Source: Fusarium oxysporum f. sp. lycopersici 4287
Taxonomy: Eukaryota > Ascomycota > Sordariomycetes > Hypocreales > Nectriaceae
Direction of reading: 5' to 3'
Assembly (NCBI RefSeq): GCF_000149955.1
Contig: NW_017264853.1
Span: forward strand, 62,224 to 74,700
DNA length: 12,477 bases
The translations under genes and the position numbers were made by a program. The notes beneath the pieces are model-generated. The model saw nothing but the letters and a program-made list of their open reading frames with translations. It had not been told where the DNA came from and made no database searches. Numbering within the stretch: position 1 is the first letter of the stretch; each line of letters opens with the position of its first letter. This document shows, piece after piece, positions 1-5,139 of this stretch.

Positions 1-70
1 TTTTAAAACTCCATAAGTAATTCCAGAAAATAGCTATTAAGGGGCTAATGCCTTACATAAGTTTTTATAG

Positions 71-104
71 GGTATATATAATATAACTGCTAGGGTTATA
101 ACAC
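71..104 (-). repeat. Decayed fragment of a related LTR (RIP-like)
   Basis: Aligns without gaps to the last 34 bases of the intact LTR (573-606), in the same orientation, and ends on the same AACAC. By hand count 26 of 34 bases match, and all eight differences are C-to-T or G-to-A relative to the intact LTR. This is the direction RIP produces. It shows that an older copy of the same or a sister family was already in this AT-rich block. Confidence 0.65.
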
Positions 105-172
105 TAGGTTTATATTTATAAAGTGCATAAGGGGTTAATACTAAGCAGGTTAGTTATTATATCTCTTTATAA

Positions 173-176
173 TTAA
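173..176. repeat. Candidate target-site duplication, left copy (TTAA)
   Basis: TTAA directly precedes the left LTR and TTAA directly follows the right LTR at 8023-8026. If the LTR is taken as 429 bp with canonical TG...CA ends, the duplication becomes 5 bp with one mismatch (attaa versus cttaa). In AT-rich DNA a 4-bp match is weak evidence on its own. Confidence 0.5.
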
Positions 177-326
177 TGTGACGGTTGGTTCCCAACTGTG
201 GATAAACTAAGCCGTGCTAGGTTTATTGTTGGCAGATGGCGTAGGGCGTGATGCTGAGCTTGTCGAAGTGTCACGTCTCTTAATGGTAGATTCAATGCGT
301 GTTAGGCTTGATCAATGTAAAGAAGT

Positions 327-332
327 TTTATT
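327..332 (-). terminator. Predicted poly(A) signal AATAAA in the 3' LTR
   Basis: The minus strand reads AATAAA about 8-13 nt inside the predicted start of R. It would position 3' end formation of the genomic RNA roughly at 300-317. The copy in the 5' LTR lies at 7743-7748 and would have to be ignored or be too close to the cap to work. Motif match only. Confidence 0.4.
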
Positions 333-397
333 GATAGCTGGTGAGCTAAGTTCTATCTACTGCTAAAGGAGTGTATATATACTAGAGGTCTTCGTGA

Positions 398-546
398 GGA
401 CCGATAGTGTGCTGGCGTCGGTCCCCTCAGGACCGATATTGTTTATGCATCGGTCTGTAGGACCGTTGAACGAGAGTCGTCGGTCCTTATCTTATCTTTG
501 GACCGAAAGTATTGGAAGGTCGGTCCAATGTGAGGTGGTGGGTCCG
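398..546. promoter_or_regulatory. Array of alternating CGGTCC / GGACCG hexamers in U3 (3' LTR copy)
   Basis: Exact hexamers: GGACCG at 398, 430, 460 and 500; CGGTCC at 419, 481 and 521. Near copies: CGGTCT at 451 and GGTCCG at 541. They form facing pairs: CGG-N11-CCG (419-435), CGG-N9-CCG (451-465) and CGG-N19-CCG (481-505). The CGG starts are 32, 30 and 40 bp apart, so the array looks like a diverged tandem unit of about 30 bp. CGG/CCG pairs are typical Zn2Cys6 factor sites, and N11 is the Gal4 spacing. This copy lies about 175-320 bp upstream of the antisense gene's ATG. It could instead act as RNA hairpins in the 3' end of the transcript. Confidence 0.6.
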
Positions 547-606
547 TTCCTGTGATTGGAGAAAAATAATGAGGTACACGTGATGTAACCGCTAGGGTCG
601 TAACAC

Positions 607-620
607 GATCTCTCCCCTCC
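607..620 (-). other. Polypurine tract
   Basis: The minus strand reads GGAGGGGAGAGATC immediately before the 3' LTR. The 12-base purine run is in the expected place for the plus-strand DNA primer. The final TC(G) before TGTTAC is slightly irregular. Confidence 0.75.
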
Positions 621-719
621 GTTGGGTCTTGTCCTCAAGACCTGCATAACCGTCGTTTCTTCCATCCGTTGGTCGTGAGTCAAACCTAGTCTTGTTTTTT
701 TATTTTCAATGCTGACAAA

Positions 720-1319
720 ATGTCAGGTCGTGTTTCCAAAAGCAAACCTCATCCGAAAACGTTAGAGGCCGTCAAACTTTCTGAGTACATTGTCAGGTTT
801 GGTGACGAGATCATGCCGTGTTCCCGTTGTTTCCGCAAGGGCCTTTCTTGTCAGGTCAAAGGCGATCAATCTCATCGGTGCCAGAATTGTACTGAGGCCA
901 AGGTGGTGTGCGATGGTTCGGGTGTTGCTTCCTACTGTATGTTCCGTTTTTTTTTTTTTTGTTTTCTGTTTCTGATGTTGTTCTGACGTTCTTTTCTTCG
1001 AATAGTGGAAAAGAACATGAAAGCTCGCGTTAAGTTGGAGAAGGAGGAAGAGCAAGCTGAAAAGGCTCTTGAAGCTGCTATGGCGAAATTGGCTCGTATT
1101 CGCAGTCAGAAGCGTTTGTTGAAGAAGAAGGGTGATGAGTTGTTTGCTCGTGGGATGCAATCCCAGGAGGAGTCTGGTGAGCTCCAGGACGAGTCCGTGG
1201 TGATTTCTAATGCTCAGTCCCTGGGTGCCGTGGACATGATCGATTGGAATTCTATTTTGGGCGACGTTCCTTTTTTCGAGCCCGTTGATGAAAATCCTTC
1301 AGAAGTCGCTGGGCATTAA
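720..1319 (+). CDS. Antisense accessory gene: Zn2Cys6-like cluster, coiled coil and acidic tail
   Basis: Join 720-936 and 1006-1319 (176 aa). The intron 937-1005 has donor GTATGT, branch CTGAC at 983-987 and acceptor TAG; splicing joins the two open frames exactly. Cysteines 34, 37, 44, 54, 57 and 64 give CX2CX6CX9CX2CX6C, the Zn2Cys6 spacing, with R/K between the second and third. The proline usual in the inter-loop is absent. Residues 73-122 are strongly charged heptad-like helix (coiled coil). Residues 123-176 contain 12 D/E, no K/R, plus W153, F162 and F163, resembling an acidic activation region. The start at 720 has A at -3. An upstream ATG at 709 opens an out-of-frame 18-codon uORF in weaker context. 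A pyrimidine-rich stretch (690-707) precedes the start. The last 68 bp overlap the 3' end of pol tail to tail. I recall similar small proteins as hypothetical proteins in fungal genomes. The regulator role is inference. Confidence 0.8.
937..1005 (+). other. Spliceosomal intron in the antisense gene
   Basis: 69 bp, typical of ascomycete introns. It has GTATGT at the 5' end, a T14 run (947-960), CTGAC branch site 18 nt before the end, and TAG at the 3' end. Removal creates a TTG codon at the junction and restores one 176-codon frame. The intron falls between the cysteine cluster and the coiled coil. It is antisense to the element's genomic RNA and so cannot be lost by reverse transcription of that RNA. 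Confidence 0.85.
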
Positions 1320-4300
1320 CGAGGTGTTTTGGTGGTTCCCATGTATTTTCATTTTCTGGGTAGTTTTTCCATTTTATCAAGTATTCTCTTTGACCGTTTA
1401 TTTTGCGGGTGTCCCTGATAGCCTCTGCTTCATAGACTTCTGGTCCTGAGATTTCTCGTGGTTCGTTGCCTGTTTTGACTTGTATTGTGTCCGCTGCTGA
1501 TTCGAGTAATGAAACGTGAAAGATCGGATGGAGCCTAACTTTCGGTGGTAGGTCCAGTTTGTAGTTGTTTTCTGAGATTTTTTGTAGTACCTTGTAAGGT
1601 CCGATGAATTTGTAGTCCAATTTGTGACTTGGTCGGTCTGTTTTGATGTTTTTTGTGGCTAGGTAGACCATGTCTCCCTCCGAAAAGGTTGGTCCCTTCA
1701 ACCGTTTTGGGTCATAGTAATTTTTCATGCGTTTTCTAACAAATTCGAGTTCTGTCTTCAGATATTCATGTAGATCCTGCATGTCTTCGCTTTTGATAAT
1801 GGCGGCTGGATTGATTGACTTCTCTGGTCGTGCATTGTGGTATGCGTTTGGTGTGAAACCGAAATTTGCGTAGGCTGGTGTAAGCTTCGTACTTTCGTTG
1901 TAGGCGGTGTTGTAGGCTAGTTGGGCTATTGGTAGTTTCTCAACCCAATCGTTCTGTTCGTAGTTGATGTAACACCGTAAGTACTGTTCAAGTACTTGGT
2001 TCATTCGTTCGGTTTGTCCATCGACTTGCGGTCGAAACGCTGTCGTGAGTCGGTGGTTCAGTCCAAGTCGTGCCATAAGTGATTGCCAAAATGTTGCTGC
2101 AAACGTAGGTCCTCTATCCGAAAGGATTTCCGTAGGTAACCCGTGTATGCTAACAATGTGTCTGTAAAAAACATAAGAAAGTTCTTCTGCGTCTGTTGCT
2201 TCTCTGTAGGGTAGGTAGTAAGAGAACTTTGTGAGTCGGTCAACAATAACCATGATACTGTCATAGAAGATTCCGGTTGAGGGTTCTTCTGACAAAGGTA
2301 GTTTGGTTATGAAGTCCATTGTGATCGAGTCCCAAGGTCGTTGTGCTACTGGTAAGGGCTGTAGTTGTCCATAGGGTTTGTGTCTTTGCGCCTTTGTTTT
2401 TGCACACAAATCGCATTGTTTTATGACTTTTTCAACTTGTCCCTTTTTGAAATGGCGGTAGCCTAGTTCTTGAAGTCGTTTCATTGTTTTCGTGACTCCT
2501 TGGTGTCCATGTAATGGGTGTGCGTGGATTTCGTAGATAAATTCTTGTTCCACTCTTTCTTGTTCATCTTGGTCTGTGAGGGATTGTATCGGGTATCTCC
2601 ATCCCTGTGGTTTTTGTTTGCAGGTTGGGCATTTGTCCATGATTTGTCTGATTCGTTCATCTCTTCCTGATCCGAAATACCAAGAAAGATGGCTTGCGCT
2701 GGCTTCTTCGGGTTTCTCGTGCATGTCTCGATGGTGTTCTTTTAGTTGTTGCATCGAGATGTACTTCTTGAATCCGATGTAGCGTTGTTTCTCTTCTTCT
2801 GTTATTCCTTTGCGGGTTAAGGCGATGGTTTTGACAGGTTGTGTGAACTGATATTCTCCCTTAGAGTTGGTTTCCAAGAGTTGTTCCTTGGTCTTGACAG
2901 TTCCAGTGTCAAAGTCTGGTCGTCGACTAATGGCGTCTGCGCGTCCATTGTCTGTTCCTTTACAGTGCGCTATGGTGAAGTCGAATTCACATAGGTATTC
3001 GGCGTAGCGTAATTGTCGTCGGTTTAGCTCTTGCGTCGTTGCAAAGTAAGCTATGTTTTTGTGATCGGTGAACACTTTCACTGGGTGTTTGCTTCCTCTG
3101 AGGTAGTGCCTGAATTCCTTAAAGCAGTTGACGATAGCTAGGAATTCTTTGTCATAGATGGGGTAGTTGAGTTCTGCTCCGTGCATCTTATGAGAGTAGA
3201 AAGCAATAGGGTGTAGTACACCGTTGTCGTCTCGTTGTCCTATTTGTCCTCCCAAGGCGAAGTCGGAAGCATCGGTCTCGAGTTCAACTTGCCGGTCGGG
3301 GTCAAACATAACAAGGACGGGTTCGCTTGTGATGGCTGATTTAAGCTTCTCGAAAGCTTCTTGTGCCTTGTCGTTCCATTGGAATTGTTTATCCTTTTTG
3401 GTGATTTCCGTGAGTGGGATAGCGGTTTTACTGAAGTCTTTGATGAATCGTCGGTAGTAGTTGGCGAATCCTAAGAAGGATTGGGTTTCTTTTACCGATG
3501 TTGGGACTTTCCATTCAGCGACTGCTGCTATCTTTCGTCTGTCCATCCTGATTTCGTTGTGCGAGATTTCATGTCCTAAGTACGTTACTTGAGACTGATG
3601 AAAGTGACTTTTGGTGGGTTCGACGAGCATGTTGGCGTCTTGCAGTGCTTTCAAAACCTTGTGGACGTGTTCTGTGTGCTCTTCTTCTGTGTCAGAGAAG
3701 ATGAGGATATCGTCTAGGTAGCAGACTACAAAGATGTCAAGGTATTCTCGAAGTACGTTCGTGATCATGCGTTGGAATACTGCGGGTGCGTTGGTTAATC
3801 CAAAAGGCATAACCAAGTATTCGAATAGTCCGTATTTCGTTCGAAAGGCTGTTTTCCATTCGTCGCCTTCTTTGATTCGAATGAGATTGTAAGCAGATTT
3901 GAGATCGAGGGCGGTAAACCATTTTTTGCCGAATAGACGGTCCTTGAGTTCGGTGATGAGTGGTAACGGTGTTCTGTCCTTTTCCGTGATTTCGTTAAGT
4001 TGTCGGTAATCCACTACAAGTCGTAGTTTGTTCGAATTGGGTTTTGGTACGAACATGACCGGGAATCCTGCTGAGGATTTTGATGGTCTAATGTATCCTT
4101 TCCGTATCATGTCGTTTATCCATTCTCTGAGCGTTCCTAGCTCATCTTGAGATAGATTATAGATGGGGAAGAATTTCGGGTTCTTTCCATCCTTTAGTAC
4201 GATTTCAATATCGTAGTCCGTGTGTTGGGGTAACTTTGTGTCTAGTTCCTCTTGAAACAATTTCTCATAGATACGATACTCCGGTGGTATGTTCTTGAGT

Positions 4301-5055
4301 CGTTCGTCAGATTCCTTCGCGGCAATCTGTTTCATTTGCTTGATGTCTTGGTCCAGTTGTTTGAACTGTCCTTTGAGAGATGCTATCGTTCGTCTGATGC
4401 ATTTAACCTTGCCTTTGTGGTACTTGTGTCGTGTTCCTTTTGGAATGGGCGGTACTTTGCCGCTCCTGTCTTCGCTGCTCTCTTCAGTCGAAGTTCGAGA
4501 TCTCGTGTCGTAGCCTGAATCGCTTTCATCATCTGAAGGGTGGTCTTCGCAGTCCACCTGGCCAGTTCTCCAGTTGAATTGTGGGTTGTAGCGTAATAGC
4601 CATGGGTATCCGAGTACTAGATCGTATCTCCATACTGGGATGATGTCGAAGTCGATACCTTGGTTTTTTCCGTTAACGAATACCTTGAGGTGATCAATCT
4701 CTCTGGTGATATTTCCGTTTTCGTAAAGATAGGTTTCTCCTTGTCCGTCATGTACTGTATATGGGTCGTTCTTGTCCTTCCATGGTAGCCTTAGTTCATT
4801 AACCGTTGTAGGGGAAATGAAGTTCATGTCGGCTCCGCTATCTACAAGTGCACTTAGCCACTTGCCCTTGATTCTGACTTTTAGTTCTAGGCAGGTTCGT
4901 TGGCGTCCTTTCGTTGCCATTCTCAGAGCTTTCTTAGGTAGTTTAGCCTCTGATTTCTCGCCTATCTGTCGCTCCGTTACAGATGGCGCGTGCCTTTTCC
5001 CCATGGGTGATCCATGCTGCATTCGCTCTTGGTGCAGTTGATGTCGTCGGGACAT
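1252..5055 (-). CDS. pol: Pol polyprotein: protease, RT, RNase H, integrase, chromodomain
   Basis: 1267 aa from the ATG at 5055; the frame is open back to 5139. Aspartic protease: DSGA at 72-75. Reverse transcriptase: about 275-490, with D384 (ALDL) and YLDD at 446-449. RNase H: about 590-712, with D595, E637, D664 and D707. Integrase: zinc-binding H844, H851, C881, C884; catalytic D914, D980, E1016 (DX35E); GPY motif at 1152-1154. Chromodomain: about 1208-1257, with Y1208, W1229 and Y1232 in the aromatic-cage positions and NTWEP following. All catalytic residues are present, so the enzyme looks functional. It lies in the -1 frame relative to gag with no canonical slippery heptamer, so how it is translated is open. 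Its last about 22 codons overlap the antisense gene. Confidence 0.96.
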   Translation of the reverse strand: MSRRHQLHQERMQHGSPMGKRHAPSVTERQIGEKSEAKLPKKALRMATKGRQRTCLELKVRIKGKWLSALVDSGADMNFISPTTVNELRLPWKDKNDPYTVHDGQGETYLYENGNITREIDHLKVFVNGKNQGIDFDIIPVWRYDLVLGYPWLLRYNPQFNWRTGQVDCEDHPSDDESDSGYDTRSRTSTEESSEDRSGKVPPIPKGTRHKYHKGKVKCIRRTIASLKGQFKQLDQDIKQMKQIAAKESDERLKNIPPEYRIYEKLFQEELDTKLPQHTDYDIEIVLKDGKNPKFFPIYNLSQDELGTLREWINDMIRKGYIRPSKSSAGFPVMFVPKPNSNKLRLVVDYRQLNEITEKDRTPLPLITELKDRLFGKKWFTALDLKSAYNLIRIKEGDEWKTAFRTKYGLFEYLVMPFGLTNAPAVFQRMITNVLREYLDIFVVCYLDDILIFSDTEEEHTEHVHKVLKALQDANMLVEPTKSHFHQSQVTYLGHEISHNEIRMDRRKIAAVAEWKVPTSVKETQSFLGFANYYRRFIKDFSKTAIPLTEITKKDKQFQWNDKAQEAFEKLKSAITSEPVLVMFDPDRQVELETDASDFALGGQIGQRDDNGVLHPIAFYSHKMHGAELNYPIYDKEFLAIVNCFKEFRHYLRGSKHPVKVFTDHKNIAYFATTQELNRRQLRYAEYLCEFDFTIAHCKGTDNGRADAISRRPDFDTGTVKTKEQLLETNSKGEYQFTQPVKTIALTRKGITEEEKQRYIGFKKYISMQQLKEHHRDMHEKPEEASASHLSWYFGSGRDERIRQIMDKCPTCKQKPQGWRYPIQSLTDQDEQERVEQEFIYEIHAHPLHGHQGVTKTMKRLQELGYRHFKKGQVEKVIKQCDLCAKTKAQRHKPYGQLQPLPVAQRPWDSITMDFITKLPLSEEPSTGIFYDSIMVIVDRLTKFSYYLPYREATDAEELSYVFYRHIVSIHGLPTEILSDRGPTFAATFWQSLMARLGLNHRLTTAFRPQVDGQTERMNQVLEQYLRCYINYEQNDWVEKLPIAQLAYNTAYNESTKLTPAYANFGFTPNAYHNARPEKSINPAAIIKSEDMQDLHEYLKTELEFVRKRMKNYYDPKRLKGPTFSEGDMVYLATKNIKTDRPSHKLDYKFIGPYKVLQKISENNYKLDLPPKVRLHPIFHVSLLESAADTIQVKTGNEPREISGPEVYEAEAIRDTRKINGQREYLIKWKNYPENENTWEPPKHLVNAQRLLKDFHQRARKKERRPK
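1285..1434 (-). other. Chromodomain coding segment of Pol
   Basis: Encodes residues about 1208-1257 of Pol. The pattern Y...(YLIKWKNY)...NTWEP is that of HP1-type chromodomains, which bind methylated histone H3 tails. All three cage aromatics are retained, unlike the degenerate versions of many plant elements. The location next to RIP-like AT-rich DNA fits heterochromatin targeting (inference). Confidence 0.85.
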
Positions 5056-5139
5056 TCGTTCTGGGTGGCTAATTTTTGTTGATAAGCAGCTTCCATCTTT
5101 CCTACCTCGTGGTCTAGGATGATGTCTGCTTTTTCTCCT
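4977..5139 (-). other. gag/pol overlap, -1 frame
   Basis: The pol frame is open from 5139 (after TGA at 5142-5140), and gag stops with TAA at 4979-4977. A ribosome moving from gag to pol needs a -1 shift. Two A5 runs let tRNA-Lys on AAA re-pair after a one-base slip: 5134-5130 (GAA-AAA-GCA in gag) and 5077-5073 (CAA-AAA-TTA). Neither forms the classical X-XXY-YYZ heptamer. Independent initiation at the pol ATG (5055) is the alternative. Confidence 0.6.

Larger units (their letters stand above)
1..176. other. AT-rich left flank, RIP-like
   Basis: Very AT-rich DNA with no open frame of note and few C residues outside TpA-rich contexts. It contains one recognisable element, a decayed LTR end at 71-104. 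The last bases, ttaa at 173-176, abut the retrotransposon. The composition matches the right flank beyond 8022, so the element appears to have inserted into one AT-rich block. RIP is inferred from composition and from the transition-only decay of the LTR scrap. Confidence 0.6.
177..606 (-). repeat. 3' LTR (left copy)
   Basis: 430 bp, reading as identical to 7593-8022. In element orientation it begins (G)TGTTACGACC and ends CCGTCACA, so it has the usual TGT...ACA ends with one ambiguous outer base. U3 contains the CGGTCC/GGACCG array (398-546) and TATATATA (374-381). R should begin near 339, with AATAAA on the minus strand at 332-327. This predicts a very short R of a few tens of bases, as in Tf1-like elements. 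The same LTR read on the plus strand lies just upstream of the antisense gene. Confidence 0.97.

Noticed and set aside
398..546. CRISPR-like array
   Set aside because: The hexamers are short, alternate in orientation and have uneven spacing within an LTR of a eukaryotic retroelement. No direct repeats of CRISPR length.
492..683. Minus-strand 63-codon frame over the LTR and its inner edge
   Set aside because: It spans U3, the LTR boundary and the polypurine tract; chance frame.
762..1160. Minus-strand 132-codon frame across the antisense gene
   Set aside because: It runs through the intron's T14 tract as poly-lysine and lacks any domain. The plus strand has splice signals and the cysteine pattern.
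1252..1434. An envelope-like third gene in element sense
   Set aside because: No sense-strand frame follows pol before the 3' LTR; that space holds the antisense gene, which has no signal peptide or membrane segment in its spliced form.
3224..4518. Plus-strand open frames inside pol
   Set aside because: They are complements of the conserved RT and protease regions with no domain character of their own.
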